Assembly (NCBI RefSeq): GCF_004358205.1
Contig: NZ_SMYO01000007.1
Coordinates: 1 to 64,000 of the forward strand
Reading direction: 5' to 3'
DNA from: Bacillus salipaludis
Lineage (GTDB): Bacteria; Bacillota; Bacilli; Bacillales_B; DSM-18226
Length of the DNA: 64,000 nucleotides
Below, one piece after another: positions 1 through 8,212 of the stretch (within the stretch, counting starts at the first letter, position 1; every line of letters begins with the position of its first letter). The notes under the pieces were generated by a model. It was not told where the DNA came from and ran no database searches. It saw nothing but the letters and a program-made list of their open reading frames with translations. The translations under genes were made by a program, and so were the position numbers.

Positions 1-144
1 TATATATGACTTAAGAAAAGAAATTAGCTATATTTTGTAAATGATAACTAGGAGGAGCCGTGTGCGTTAATAGCGCAAGCACGGTTCTGTGAGGGGGGAG
101 GAGTACAATTTACCGCAAGGTAGAAAGGCTCCCTTCTACTCGAC
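1..144 (+). mobile_element. Group II intron, 3' end only (domains V and VI), cut by window start
   Basis: Positions 55-87 form a canonical group II domain V hairpin: GAGCCG opens the stem with the AGC catalytic triad, and CACGGTTC closes it. Positions 91-144 form a domain VI-like hairpin ending CTACTCGAC, which fits the AY 3' splice-site rule, so the intron should end at about 144. The remainder, including any reverse transcriptase ORF, lies upstream of the window. The short domain V and this 3' end resemble bacterial class C introns, but the subclass is inferred. The 3' flank is intergenic, so the intron does not itself split comGA as the sequence now stands. Confidence 0.85.
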
Positions 145-165
145 ATGTTCAATAACCAAAATTAT

Positions 166-222
166 AAAAAAGCCGAAAATATGCAAGTTTTTATTCATTT
201 CTTGCATGTTTTCGGCTTTTTT
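166..222 (+). terminator. Strong rho-independent terminator downstream of the intron
   Basis: An A-run plus GCCGAAAA...ATGCAAG pairs with CTTGCATGTTTTCGGC followed by a T-run, giving a long stem with a T-rich loop. It sits about 20 nt after the intron end and about 200 nt before the comGA remnant. It would stop read-through from the intron side, and the symmetric A/T flanks make it potentially bidirectional. Confidence 0.8.
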
Positions 223-368
223 ATATTCAAAAACATACTGCAATATACAGCATTTTTTAATCACCTTATACACTGTGTTTCATTAAAAAACGACATTAAA
301 GTAATTCCTTCTCACGATTCATGAATGTTGAGAAAAAAGTATTTCATGCTATATCAATAATAGTGAAT

Positions 369-381
369 AAAAGTGATTTTT
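369..381 (+). promoter_or_regulatory. Possible ComK AT-box (AAAA-N5-TTTT) upstream of the comG remnant
   Basis: The sequence AAAAGTGATTTTT matches a single ComK half-site exactly. A second, imperfect box (AAAAAAGTATTTC) lies at 333-345, but the gap of 23 nt does not match the 8, 18 or 31 bp spacings known for ComK sites. The AT-rich background makes chance matches likely. Its place just upstream of comG genes is the only support. Confidence 0.3.
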
Positions 382-421
382 TCGCAATAACCGTGAATTT
401 CCTTTTCACTTTTTTTGAATA

Positions 422-796
422 GTGAGGTTGATTTATCAAGGTTTTGATTGGATTACTTTCTCACGTTATTTGAAGGATTACAAATTCGGGGTGAATTGGC
501 TGGAAGTAGAGCAAACGCTTATTGCCGTTACAGCACAGCGCCTGGTGGAATTGACCTGTCCATTTTGCCCGGACGACTGTTCCCCATTTTGTTATTCATA
601 TGGCAGATGGAAAAGAGCGAGTGTGTTTGAACTCTTATCAGGGAGGAATTTACATTCAGCGATGAGGGCTGCAAAGGGGGAAAATATTGAACCACGCTAT
701 AAGACGATCAATCAAGTAATCAATAAGGGAATTGCACTTGGTTATATAAAAGAGTCAGAATATGAACGGCTGGTATACAATTATGAAACATCGTAA
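422..796 (+). pseudogene. comGA: comGA remnant: C-terminal part of the competence pilus ATPase
   Basis: From about residue 15 this 124-residue frame matches the C-terminus of ComGA, the traffic ATPase that powers the competence pseudopilus: GVNWLEVEQTLIAVTAQRLV, then a Cys-rich CPFC...CSPFC segment and a KGIALGYI tail. Intact ComGA is about 350 residues. The Walker A and B and Asp/His box region is absent, and nothing upstream to position 1 encodes it in any frame. The GTG start and first ~14 residues look like chance sequence. It overlaps comGB by 14 nt, as in an intact comG operon, so this is a 5'-truncated gene in its ancestral place. A full copy elsewhere in the genome cannot be excluded. 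Confidence 0.8.
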
Positions 797-1814
797 ATGG
801 ACGGTAAATGAACAAGCAACCCTTTTAAAAAGGACAGGTGAATTATTGGCGAGGGGATATCCGATTTCCGAGGCTCTTGAGTCCATTTCCCTTCACCTTT
901 CTACCAACCGAAAGGAGGAGCTTCATAAATGCTTAATTGGGTTAAAAACTGGTCTATCGTTTCATGAGGTTTTAGATGGGCTTGGTTTTCACAAAGATTT
1001 AGTTGGTTTTGTTTATTTTGCTGAACAACACGGCAATTTTGCGGAGGCACTTCTAGAGGGGAGCGGGATGGCTTTGGTAAAGGATAAGGATTTGCAGAAG
1101 TTGTTAAAACTGCTTCAGTATCCGCTGCTTCTTATTTTCATTACCGGTTTTTTGTTTGTCTTTGTTGAAAATACACTGCTGCCAAGGTTTACAACTCTTT
1201 TTAAATCAATGGGACTTGAAGCTAATTTTTTCACGAAAGTAATTTATGCTTTTGACCAATATTTTCCTAAGATTCTATTGGGGATATTTACTATTTCTTT
1301 ACTAGCAGCAATGTATTACTTTTTTGTATTCAGAAAAATGTCTATCCTTCTGCAACGGTCGCAGTTAGTTCGTCTCCCTATAGCAGGAAGGGTCCTCAGA
1401 TTGTTATTTACCCACTATTTTTCCATTCAGCTTAGCTTTTTACTTGCAGGGGGAATCTCAGTCTCTGAAGCCTTACTGCTCTTTGAAAAGAACCACAGAC
1501 AACCGTTTTACAGCCAGCTTGGGAAGGTGATTAAAGAAAAGCTGGTAACCGGAGAAAAACTCGAGTCTATTTTAGCCGCATTTTCTTTTTTTGAAAAAGA
1601 ATTTCCGATGATTGTTAAGCATGGACAAGCGAATGGAAAGTTAGAACAAGAACTGCAATTTTTTAGCAGGCATTGTGTAAATACCATGGAAGAAATAATT
1701 GAAAAAAGCTTTAAAATGATTCAGCCGATTTTATATCTTTTTATTGGATTTCTTGTTGTGTCGATGTATTTAGCAATTCTTTTACCGATGTTCCATCTAA
1801 TGGACGGAATTTAA
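783..1814 (+). CDS. comGB: ComGB, competence pseudopilus inner-membrane platform protein
   Basis: ComGB is the PilC/GspF-type polytopic membrane protein that anchors assembly of the competence pseudopilus. The 343 residues show the GspF layout: an N-terminal cytoplasmic helical domain (to about 110), a membrane segment near 115-135 (LLLIFITGFLFVFV), a second near 170-190, a repeated GspF domain, and a C-terminal segment (LFIGFLVVSMYLAILL). The ATG at 783 was chosen over one at 762 because it begins at the family's usual MKxRKW start; neither has a strong ribosome site. The gene looks intact although its ATPase partner ComGA is truncated. Confidence 0.9.
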   Translation: MKHRKWTVNEQATLLKRTGELLARGYPISEALESISLHLSTNRKEELHKCLIGLKTGLSFHEVLDGLGFHKDLVGFVYFAEQHGNFAEALLEGSGMALVKDKDLQKLLKLLQYPLLLIFITGFLFVFVENTLLPRFTTLFKSMGLEANFFTKVIYAFDQYFPKILLGIFTISLLAAMYYFFVFRKMSILLQRSQLVRLPIAGRVLRLLFTHYFSIQLSFLLAGGISVSEALLLFEKNHRQPFYSQLGKVIKEKLVTGEKLESILAAFSFFEKEFPMIVKHGQANGKLEQELQFFSRHCVNTMEEIIEKSFKMIQPILYLFIGFLVVSMYLAILLPMFHLMDGI

Positions 1815-1832
1815 AACTGGAGGTTGAAAAAA

Positions 1833-2165
1833 ATGCTGAAAAAATTTAAGAATCAAAAAGGTTTTACACTAATTGAAATGATGATTGTTATGTTAATTAT
1901 TTCTGTGTTGTTAATTATAACAATTCCGAACATCACAAAACATAATTCAAATATCAATGAAAAAGGGTGTCAGGCATTTGTGAAAATGGTACAAGCACAG
2001 GTTCAGGCTTATGAAATGGAAAAGAAAAAAATGCCTACAAGTGTTGAGGATTTAGTTGCTGCTGATTATTTAAAAGAGGATGCAAAGGGCTGTCCTGATG
2101 GAAAAACAAAGGTAGAAATACAAGCTGACGGAAAAGTTGTTGCAGTGGCAAATACATCTGAATGA
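1833..2165 (+). CDS. comGC: ComGC, major competence pseudopilin
   Basis: ComGC is the main subunit of the competence pseudopilus that moves DNA across the cell wall. The 110-residue product has a short basic leader, the prepilin peptidase site KG|FTLIE and the conserved hydrophobic helix (MMIVMLIISVLLIITIP), plus two Cys residues typical of ComGC (GCQAF and GCPDG). The ATG at 1833 is preceded by GGAGG at 9 nt; an in-frame TTG at 1824 abuts the ribosome site and is rejected. Its stop overlaps the comGD start (ATGA). Processing would need ComC, which is not in the window. Confidence 0.93.
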   Translation: MLKKFKNQKGFTLIEMMIVMLIISVLLIITIPNITKHNSNINEKGCQAFVKMVQAQVQAYEMEKKKMPTSVEDLVAADYLKEDAKGCPDGKTKVEIQADGKVVAVANTSE

Positions 2166-2602
2166 AAAATCATCAACAAGGATTTACTTTAATCGAATCA
2201 TTACTGGTTCTCGCGATCTTTTTAATCCTATCCTCGATTACTGTCTTTTCTGTAAAGCCACAAGCGAATCGGATGGAAGACGAAACCTTCATTTCCCAGC
2301 TCAAAGCAGACTTATTTTTCGCCCAACAATATGCTATTTCCCATCAACATGAGGTCTATGTAGCCTTTTCGGAAAACGAATATAACTATTATATTTATGA
2401 GCGCAATGATCTTCCACGGCTGGTCGAGCGATATTATTCAAACAATATTCATGTTTATCCGGGGACACTGTCTTTATATTTTCGATTTCTGCCGGATGGG
2501 AATATAAGTAAATTTGGTTCGTTTACGATTGTAACGAAGGATAAGCAATATCGTGTTACCTTTTTGATTGGAAAGGGAAGGTTTTATGTCACGGAAGAAT
2601 AG
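2162..2602 (+). CDS. comGD: ComGD, minor competence pseudopilin
   Basis: This 146-residue type IV prepilin-like protein has leader MKNHQQ, cleavage motif G|FTLIES and a hydrophobic N-terminal helix (LLVLAIFLILSSITVFSV). In the comG operon it is the third gene and encodes a minor pseudopilin needed for pseudopilus assembly. It starts within the comGC stop (ATGA), so translation is likely coupled. Length and order match B. subtilis ComGD. Confidence 0.9.
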   Translation: MKNHQQGFTLIESLLVLAIFLILSSITVFSVKPQANRMEDETFISQLKADLFFAQQYAISHQHEVYVAFSENEYNYYIYERNDLPRLVERYYSNNIHVYPGTLSLYFRFLPDGNISKFGSFTIVTKDKQYRVTFLIGKGRFYVTEE

Positions 2603-2924
2603 AGGCTTCTTTTTACTTGAACTGTTATTGTCGCTATCGGCCTGGTTTATGATGTGTCTGTTTTTTATGCCAATTATCATTGAATTAAACAGTCAATCAA
2701 AAAAACTCCAAATCGAAAAAATGGCCAGGCAGCTTGTATATCAGGAACTCGAGGCTAAAATAATCGAGGGGAAATTAGACACCAATTATTCTGTGTTAAA
2801 GGATGGAATAGAATACAAAATCAGCTGGAAAGACACTGCATTTTCCGGAGCAAAGGAGGTGTGTGTAAATGTTGAGGAAACCGCCGTTCATTCCAAAACA
2901 GAAATTTGCGGTATGCAAGAATGA
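2586..2924 (+). CDS. comGE: ComGE, minor competence pseudopilin
   Basis: The 112-residue product begins MSRKNRGFFLLELLLSL, with a G-F prepilin-type junction and a long N-terminal hydrophobic helix. ComGE is a minor pseudopilin of the competence machine; its sequence is weakly conserved and position in the operon is the main guide. The ATG at 2586 lies after a GGAAAGGGAAGG ribosome site and overlaps the 3' end of comGD by 17 nt. An upstream in-frame TTG at 2568 is considered too early. Confidence 0.82.
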   Translation: MSRKNRGFFLLELLLSLSAWFMMCLFFMPIIIELNSQSKKLQIEKMARQLVYQELEAKIIEGKLDTNYSVLKDGIEYKISWKDTAFSGAKEVCVNVEETAVHSKTEICGMQE

Positions 2925-3348
2925 AAAAGCTTTTACATTGATTGAATCTCTATTTGCCCTAGCGATATTTTCTATCCTTGTCTTTTTCATGGCACCACTA
3001 ATGCAAATAGTTTTAAATAGTAAAGCAACACAAGGGGAAGACCAACCATTGGAGTGGGAGGTTTTTAGCAGTCAATTAAAGAGGGAAGTCCGATCTTACA
3101 TGAAGGTAGGGGTCCTTTCAGGAAGACTGTTTTTAACGAAGGATGCCGAAACCGTTCAATATGAAAGGTACGGCACTAACCTCCGAAGAAGGGTGAATAG
3201 TACTGGAAATGAAATCGTGTTACAAAATGTATCTGAGGTAGTTTTTGTGCTATTAAATAACGCTGTAAAGGTTACTGTAAAGGACACATGGGGAAAACAA
3301 TATTCAATCGTTATCTACTCCTTCATTAATTGGAATTCAAGTCCATGA
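2869..3348 (+). CDS. comGF: ComGF, minor competence pseudopilin
   Basis: ComGF belongs to the competence pseudopilus minor subunits. The 159-residue product has an unusually long basic leader (about 20 residues) ahead of KAFTLIESLFALAIF, so the processing residue before F is Ala rather than Gly, as occurs in ComGF proteins. A good AAAGGAGG site precedes the ATG at 2869, which overlaps comGE by 56 nt. The stop overlaps comGG (ATGA). Confidence 0.88.
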   Translation: MLRKPPFIPKQKFAVCKNEKAFTLIESLFALAIFSILVFFMAPLMQIVLNSKATQGEDQPLEWEVFSSQLKREVRSYMKVGVLSGRLFLTKDAETVQYERYGTNLRRRVNSTGNEIVLQNVSEVVFVLLNNAVKVTVKDTWGKQYSIVIYSFINWNSSP

Positions 3349-3731
3349 AAAAAATTCAGGCAGGCTTTACCTATCCCCTTACATTGTGTGTCCTCCTTAT
3401 TTTTTTCTTATTTTTATCCATACGTGTTGAACAGCTGTTAGCTGAGAGGAAGGTTGCAAATCAAACTGCGATCCTGTTACAAGAAGAGTATTATTTCCTT
3501 AGCTCCATCAAAAAGGTTGAGAACATGCTAACCTCCACCGGAACCATTCAAACAAAAGGGTCTTTTAAGTATATAAACGGGACGATGGATTATCAGGCCG
3601 AGGTTCCTGTAAGTAGTGTTCAAAAGGTTAATTTCACACTTCGTTTTAGTTCAGGAATAACTGTTGTTGGAATTGGCTATTTTGATATTAAATTAAAAAG
3701 GATGATCAAGTGGACAGATAGTAGAGCTTGA
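3345..3731 (+). CDS. comGG: ComGG, last comG operon protein
   Basis: The 128-residue protein has a short basic leader (MKKIQAGFTYPL) and an N-terminal membrane helix, as in ComGG, which lacks a full prepilin motif. The ATG at 3345 overlaps the comGF stop. An alternative upstream start at 3330 has no better ribosome site. The assignment rests on position after comGF, size and N-terminal hydrophobicity rather than strong motifs. Confidence 0.8.
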   Translation: MKKIQAGFTYPLTLCVLLIFFLFLSIRVEQLLAERKVANQTAILLQEEYYFLSSIKKVENMLTSTGTIQTKGSFKYINGTMDYQAEVPVSSVQKVNFTLRFSSGITVVGIGYFDIKLKRMIKWTDSRA

Positions 3732-3796
3732 AAAAGGTCGTTTGAATTTGTAAAACATGGACATACTTGTATTGAAGGATAAAGGCAGGTGTGTCG

Positions 3797-3982
3797 ATGA
3801 AAACAAATGATTATGTAAAATATATGACGCAAACAATTGTTAAATATGCGGACCAGCCAAAGGATGAACGAAAAAGAATTCGTACAGAGCGGAAGCAAGC
3901 GCAAGCATCTTTGTGGTATCGTTGGTTCGGAATCCTTCCTTATATTTTTTACTCAGAAATGAAAAGAAGAAGAAAAAGGTAA
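3797..3982 (+). CDS. yqzE: YqzE-family small basic protein
   Basis: This 61-residue, strongly basic protein begins MKTNDYVKYMTQTIVKYAD and ends in an Arg/Lys cluster, with one short hydrophobic patch (WFGILPYIFY). It matches YqzE, which follows comGG in B. subtilis and has no established function. The ATG at 3797 follows an AGGTG site; an in-frame GTG at 3791 is less well placed. A bidirectional terminator follows directly. Confidence 0.85.
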   Translation: MKTNDYVKYMTQTIVKYADQPKDERKRIRTERKQAQASLWYRWFGILPYIFYSEMKRRRKR

Positions 3983-4017
3983 AGAAGCAGATGCACCGTC
4001 TGCTTCTTTACCTTTTT
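3973..4017. terminator. Bidirectional terminator between yqzE and yqhG
   Basis: A near-perfect inverted repeat of 19 nt (AAAAAGGTAAAGAAGCAGA with its complement) separated by a 6-7 nt loop, flanked by A and T runs. It overlaps the yqzE stop and reaches the yqhG stop, so it can serve both convergent units. Confidence 0.9.
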
Positions 4018-4807
4018 AGATTGCCTTATCTGTCAAATAAAACAGTCCTCCGTTGATCAACGAGATATTAATTTTGGGTTCATATTGTTCCTGCAGCGCT
4101 TTTTTTTCTATTTCATAGCTCTCATTTTCTTCTTCACAATCCTCATAAAAATGGTCTAAAAGCTTCCGGTCCTTATCCCATCTTTCACGAGCTTCCTCAG
4201 CCCATGTATGATCATCACCTTCAATGACATTTCTTAGATAATTTTCAATTCTGGTCATTCCACTTTTTGGTTTAACTAATGGAGATAAGGTAAAGGAGTA
4301 ATCCGGAATTTTGGGCGTTAGCTTTATTTTCAATAAGCGCTCATGGAAATCTTCGACCATTTGACCATTTATTAGCTGCAAACCAATCGATTTAAAAATA
4401 TCTCTTTTTCGATCACACTGGTAGGATATTTTCACATTCATACAAAGCCAAGGTAATAACGGTGTTTGTCTATTATGCAAGCTGTGATTTTCATAGAGCC
4501 GAATAAAACCTGCAAGGTTTTTTGTAGAAGTAAATATTTGATGCAGTCTAGGTGATCCCAAATAAATGGTTTCCCCTTTAACATGATCAGGTGCCCGCTG
4601 GTGATCTGTAATAAAGGTAAGCTTCATCGGATTGGGAATTCCGCCTGTTTTCTCAAGATAATGCCAGTAAAAGGGGCGATTCATCAATTCTTTATCAAGT
4701 TCAATGGTTAATTGAGTAGTTAAATATCCAGGTTGGTTTTCGACAATTTTACATTCGTTGGCTTCAAAATACTTTATTAAAAAGTTATGAATTTCCTGCT
4801 GCTGCAT
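4016..4807 (-). CDS. yqhG: YqhG family protein, function unknown
   Basis: The 263-residue soluble, acidic protein has no signal peptide or membrane segment. It matches YqhG, encoded beside the helicase gene yqhH in B. subtilis and relatives. It shows a mixed alpha/beta composition with an acidic, probably helical C-terminal stretch (HFYEDCEEENESYEIEKKAL). Its start lies inside the 3' end of yqhH (23 nt overlap), so the two are translationally coupled and probably work together. No catalytic motif is visible. Confidence 0.85.
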   Translation of the reverse strand: MQQQEIHNFLIKYFEANECKIVENQPGYLTTQLTIELDKELMNRPFYWHYLEKTGGIPNPMKLTFITDHQRAPDHVKGETIYLGSPRLHQIFTSTKNLAGFIRLYENHSLHNRQTPLLPWLCMNVKISYQCDRKRDIFKSIGLQLINGQMVEDFHERLLKIKLTPKIPDYSFTLSPLVKPKSGMTRIENYLRNVIEGDDHTWAEEARERWDKDRKLLDHFYEDCEEENESYEIEKKALQEQYEPKINISLINGGLFYLTDKAI

Positions 4808-6473
4808 GTGAATCTCCTTCCTTTAAGTCTCTTGCGAACTCAATCATCGATGAAAGGTTTTCCATTTTTATCCTCATTTCCCCTTCAGAAGAAGATTGCC
4901 CAAATATGTCGATTAAATGATCCTCGATATTACCAAAATCAAGTTTTGTTAAAATATCATCAAGTTCGCCAATTACCTTCTCAAACAAATCAATTTTTTC
5001 GTATAGAAGTTTTAAAATATGTTCTTCGACCGTATTTTTGATGGCAAAATTATAAATCATCACATCTTTTTCTTGGCCGAGACGGTGAATCCTGCCTATT
5101 CGCTGTTCGAGTCTCATAGGATTCCACGGTAAATCAAAATTAATGATATGATTACAAAATTGAAGGTTAATTCCTTCTCCACCGGCTTCTGTTGCAATTA
5201 AGACTTGAACATGCTTTTGAAAGAGCTCACGCATCCAATCTTTTTTACCGCGTTTAAATCCTCCCCTGAACGGTACGGAAGTAATTCCATGCTGTTTTAA
5301 ATACCATTGCAAATATAATTGTGTGGCCCGATATTCTGTAAAAATTATGACTTTGTCATTTACATTCTGGATTAACTCAAGCGCTTTTTCAGCTTTTGAG
5401 TTTTGCTGGACGGACTCAACTTTTTTAATCAAATAATTAATTTGTTCTTCAAAGGCAGGAGATGGATTTTCCTTTTTTTGCAGCATGTTTTTTAGTGTAT
5501 AAAAAACGGCTTCGCGGCTGCTGCATGCTTCTCTTTGTAATGTCATTACAGAAAAGGCACTTGTCTGAACCCAATCTCCTTCGCTTCTTAAATCGTTAAT
5601 GGCCTCATATAAATCCTTTTCTGAGGGTGAAAATTCAATTGGAATGGTTTCAACATGCCTTTTTGTCCATTCAATCCCGGTGTCAGCTCTCCGATTACGT
5701 ATCATTACTTTATTGACTAATTCCTTTAAATGTTCATTATCATTTAAAGAACGGGCGTCCCGTTTATATTTTTCATAAAAGGCTGTTTCGCTTCCCAAAT
5801 GCCCCGGTTTTAAAAGGGATACTAGGTTGAAGATTTCTTCAATTCTGTTTTGAATCGGGGTTGCTGTTAACAATAAACAAAATTTCTTTTTTAAATTTTG
5901 AACAAACTCATAGTTTTTCGTTTTATTATTTTTCAGCTTATGGGCTTCATCGATGATAATAAGGTCATAGTTTTGATTGTATATAATATCACGATGCGGA
6001 TTCCGTTTTGCGGTATCAATGGAGGATACCACCACATCACATTGTTCCCATACATAACTCTTTCTTTGAGAAATCGCTGGAATAAAAAACTTGCTGTTTA
6101 GTTCCATTGCCCATTGTGTAACCAGGGAAGCAGGGACTAGGATCAATACTTTTTTAACCAAACCGCGAATCATGTACTCTTTTAAAATAAGACCAGCTTC
6201 GATGGTTTTACCTAGCCCAACCTCATCGGCAAGAATTGCTTTTCCATTCATGTTTTCAATTACTTGTTTAGCAGTTTCGAGCTGATGCGGAAGTGGAGTT
6301 AAGTGCGGCAGATGGCTGGGTGCCTGCAGACCCTCAAATTCGGGTATTACAAGATGTCTTTCAACCTCTATTGCAAGTTTAAAAAGATCCCAATTTCCCC
6401 ATGGACCATCATGTTCAATCCTATGTAAAAAGTCATCTTGCCAAGAGGAATCGAATTCTATGTGAACAGACAT
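4785..6473 (-). CDS. yqhH: YqhH, SNF2/HepA-family DEAH helicase
   Basis: This is a Swi2/Snf2-type ATPase of 562 residues. Walker A is DEVGLGKT at 83-90 (motif I), and DEAH lies at 175-178 (motif II). Motif III (LTATPIQN) follows near 205, and the C-terminal RecA-like domain carries GGEGINLQ and the QRIGRIHRLGQ arginine-finger motif. These enzymes translocate on DNA to remodel protein-DNA complexes, as RapA/HepA does for RNA polymerase. The family role of YqhH is not established. ATG at 6473 is preceded by AAAAGGAGC on the minus strand. Confidence 0.92.
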   Translation of the reverse strand: MSVHIEFDSSWQDDFLHRIEHDGPWGNWDLFKLAIEVERHLVIPEFEGLQAPSHLPHLTPLPHQLETAKQVIENMNGKAILADEVGLGKTIEAGLILKEYMIRGLVKKVLILVPASLVTQWAMELNSKFFIPAISQRKSYVWEQCDVVVSSIDTAKRNPHRDIIYNQNYDLIIIDEAHKLKNNKTKNYEFVQNLKKKFCLLLTATPIQNRIEEIFNLVSLLKPGHLGSETAFYEKYKRDARSLNDNEHLKELVNKVMIRNRRADTGIEWTKRHVETIPIEFSPSEKDLYEAINDLRSEGDWVQTSAFSVMTLQREACSSREAVFYTLKNMLQKKENPSPAFEEQINYLIKKVESVQQNSKAEKALELIQNVNDKVIIFTEYRATQLYLQWYLKQHGITSVPFRGGFKRGKKDWMRELFQKHVQVLIATEAGGEGINLQFCNHIINFDLPWNPMRLEQRIGRIHRLGQEKDVMIYNFAIKNTVEEHILKLLYEKIDLFEKVIGELDDILTKLDFGNIEDHLIDIFGQSSSEGEMRIKMENLSSMIEFARDLKEGDSHAAAGNS

Positions 6474-6494
6474 GGTTTTCAGCTCCTTTTCTAA

Positions 6495-6625
6495 CTTGTC
6501 TAGTTTCAGCGCCTAGGGGCTCTATGGTCTACAGCCAATCCGTCCTGAAGGTTAAAGAACAACCTTCATGCCGGCTTGTCTTATGCTTGTCGCCCCTGAA
6601 CCAGGCGCTTACACTTTTCTTTAAT
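6495..6625. repeat. Dispersed Bacillaceae intergenic repeat with inverted ends
   Basis: The element begins near TAGTTTCAGCGCCTAGGGGC and ends near GCCCCTGAACCAGGCGCTTA. The ends are imperfect inverted complements (CAGCGCCT and AGGCGCT; AGGGGC and GCCCCT). A smaller hairpin (GAAGGTT...AACCTTC) sits inside. This type of CAGCGCCTA...GGCGCTT element is familiar from many Bacillus and Geobacillus genomes; no second copy was seen in this window. It lies upstream of yqhH, and no promoter role is visible. Confidence 0.6.
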
Positions 6626-6770
6626 AACCTATTGCTCAAAATATCATTTTAGGGTAGGATGTTAGTAGCTTAGAAAGTTTTAAATTTTTGTAATATAGTA
6701 AATGATTTTGAAGATGTATTTATTTTAGTATTACCCATATGGAAAATATTATAAATGCGGATGATAACAA

Positions 6771-6935
6771 GGGGAGAGACTACTCGTGTAGCGCCGAAGG
6801 AGCAAACAGAAATGTGAATCTCTCAGGCAAAAGAACTCTTGTTTGACGCAGCTCTGGAGAGTGCTTCAGTTAAAAAGGAGCCACCAAAGGGGAAAGCCAT
6901 TAATGGTAAACTTTCAGGTGCAAGGACAGAGACCT
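6771..6935 (+). ncRNA. Tandem glycine riboswitch upstream of gcvT
   Basis: Two glycine aptamers lie head to tail. The first (about 6771-6860) has GGGGAGAGAC...GCGCCGAAGGAGCAA...TCTCAGGCAAAAG...CTCTGGAGAG. The second (about 6853-6935) has AGCCACCAAAGGGGAAAGCC...CTTTCAGGTGCAAGGACAGAG. These are the conserved gcvT-motif cores joined by the usual short linker. In B. subtilis glycine binding turns the gcv operon on by preventing termination. Here the second aptamer runs into the hairpin at 6924-6970, which fits that mechanism. Confidence 0.96.
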
Positions 6936-6970
6936 TCTTTTATTAAAAAGGGGGGACTCTGTCTTTTTTT
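6924..6970 (+). terminator. Riboswitch-controlled terminator before gcvT
   Basis: GGACAGAG at 6924-6931 pairs with CTCTGTC at 6957-6963, followed by seven T residues. The 5' arm is shared with the closing stem of the second glycine aptamer, so aptamer folding and terminator folding should be mutually exclusive. This is the expression platform. Confidence 0.9.
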
Positions 6971-7087
6971 CTGGGGAAAAATAGCTTAGAAAAAATGTAA
7001 AACTTATTCGTCTCTTATGGATAGGTTTTCTCTACGCACCATCTTGTTATTTTTCTAATAAAATTTTCTGAAAAAGGGGAATTCAAT

Positions 7088-8194
7088 TTGGCTGATTTAA
7101 AACGCACTCCATTATTTGAAACCTACAAGCAATACGGGGGTAAGACAATCGATTTCGGCGGCTGGGAACTTCCTGTCCAATTTTCAAGCATTAAGGAAGA
7201 GCATGAAGCCGTTCGTACAAAAGCAGGTTTATTCGATGTATCTCATATGGGGGAAGTTGAGGTTAAAGGACCTGACAGCTTATCCTATTTGCAAAAAATG
7301 ATGACGAATGATGTTTCTAAACTGAAGGATGGCGGCGCTCAGTACACAGCGATGTGCTACGAAAACGGCGGTACTGTGGATGATTTGCTTGTTTATAAAA
7401 TGGAAGACAATCATTATCTACTCGTAGTAAATGCCTCCAATATTGAAAAAGATTATAAGTGGCTTGAAGACCATCTTGAAGGTGATGTTACCCTTAAAAA
7501 CTTGTCTGACCAAACAGCTCAATTGGCCATTCAGGGACCACTTGCAGAAAAGGTACTACAGAAGTTGGTTAATGAGTCCGACCTAAGTCAAATTGGCTTT
7601 TTCAAATTTCAGCAGGAAGTTAAAATCGATGACAAAACGGCCCTTGTTTCTAGAACTGGTTACACTGGGGAAGATGGGTTCGAAATTTATTGTCAGTCAG
7701 AAGATGCAGTTGACCTTTGGAATGCTATTTTGGAGGCAGGTAAGGAAGAAGGAATTCTTCCTTGTGGATTGGGTGCACGTGATACGTTACGCTTTGAGTC
7801 CGTTTTACCACTTTACGGTCAAGAACTTTCTCCTGAAATCTCACCACTCGAAGCAGGAATTGGTTTCGCCGTTAAGTTAAATAAGGAAGCAGATTTTATT
7901 GGTAAAGAAGCATTAAAAGAACAAAAAGAAAATGGTCTTCCTAGAAAAACGGTTGGGATTGAAATGATTGACCGTGGTATTCCACGCCATGGGTATTCTG
8001 TTTATAAAGGGGAAGAGCTCATCGGTGAGGTAACTACTGGTACGCAGTCCCCAACATTAAAGAAAAATATCGGGCTTGCACTTATTCCAACTCAATATGC
8101 CGAATTAGATGGTGAAGTTGAGGTTGAAATTCGCGGAAAACGTTTAAAAGCAAAAGTAATTCCAACACCTTTTTATAAAAAAGAAAAGAAATAA
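7088..8194 (+). CDS. gcvT: GcvT, aminomethyltransferase (glycine cleavage T protein)
   Basis: GcvT transfers the methylene carbon of aminomethyl-lipoyl GcvH to tetrahydrofolate, releasing ammonia. The 368-residue length is typical. Motifs include [10 protein letters not shown] near the N-terminus, FDVSHMGE at 49-56 and [10 protein letters not shown], with D98/D99 at the catalytic aspartate position. The start is TTG at 7088, eight bases after AAAAGGGGA. It is the first gene of the riboswitch-controlled gcv operon; gcvPA follows after 18 nt. Confidence 0.96.
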   Translation: MADLKRTPLFETYKQYGGKTIDFGGWELPVQFSSIKEEHEAVRTKAGLFDVSHMGEVEVKGPDSLSYLQKMMTNDVSKLKDGGAQYTAMCYENGGTVDDLLVYKMEDNHYLLVVNASNIEKDYKWLEDHLEGDVTLKNLSDQTAQLAIQGPLAEKVLQKLVNESDLSQIGFFKFQQEVKIDDKTALVSRTGYTGEDGFEIYCQSEDAVDLWNAILEAGKEEGILPCGLGARDTLRFESVLPLYGQELSPEISPLEAGIGFAVKLNKEADFIGKEALKEQKENGLPRKTVGIEMIDRGIPRHGYSVYKGEELIGEVTTGTQSPTLKKNIGLALIPTQYAELDGEVEVEIRGKRLKAKVIPTPFYKKEKK

Positions 8195-8212
8195 CGGAAG
8201 GGAGTTAGGTTT

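Noticed and set aside
333..381. Full ComK operator (two AT-boxes)
   Set aside because: The gap between the two boxes is 23 nt, which does not match known 8, 18 or 31 bp arrangements; only a single-box candidate is reported.
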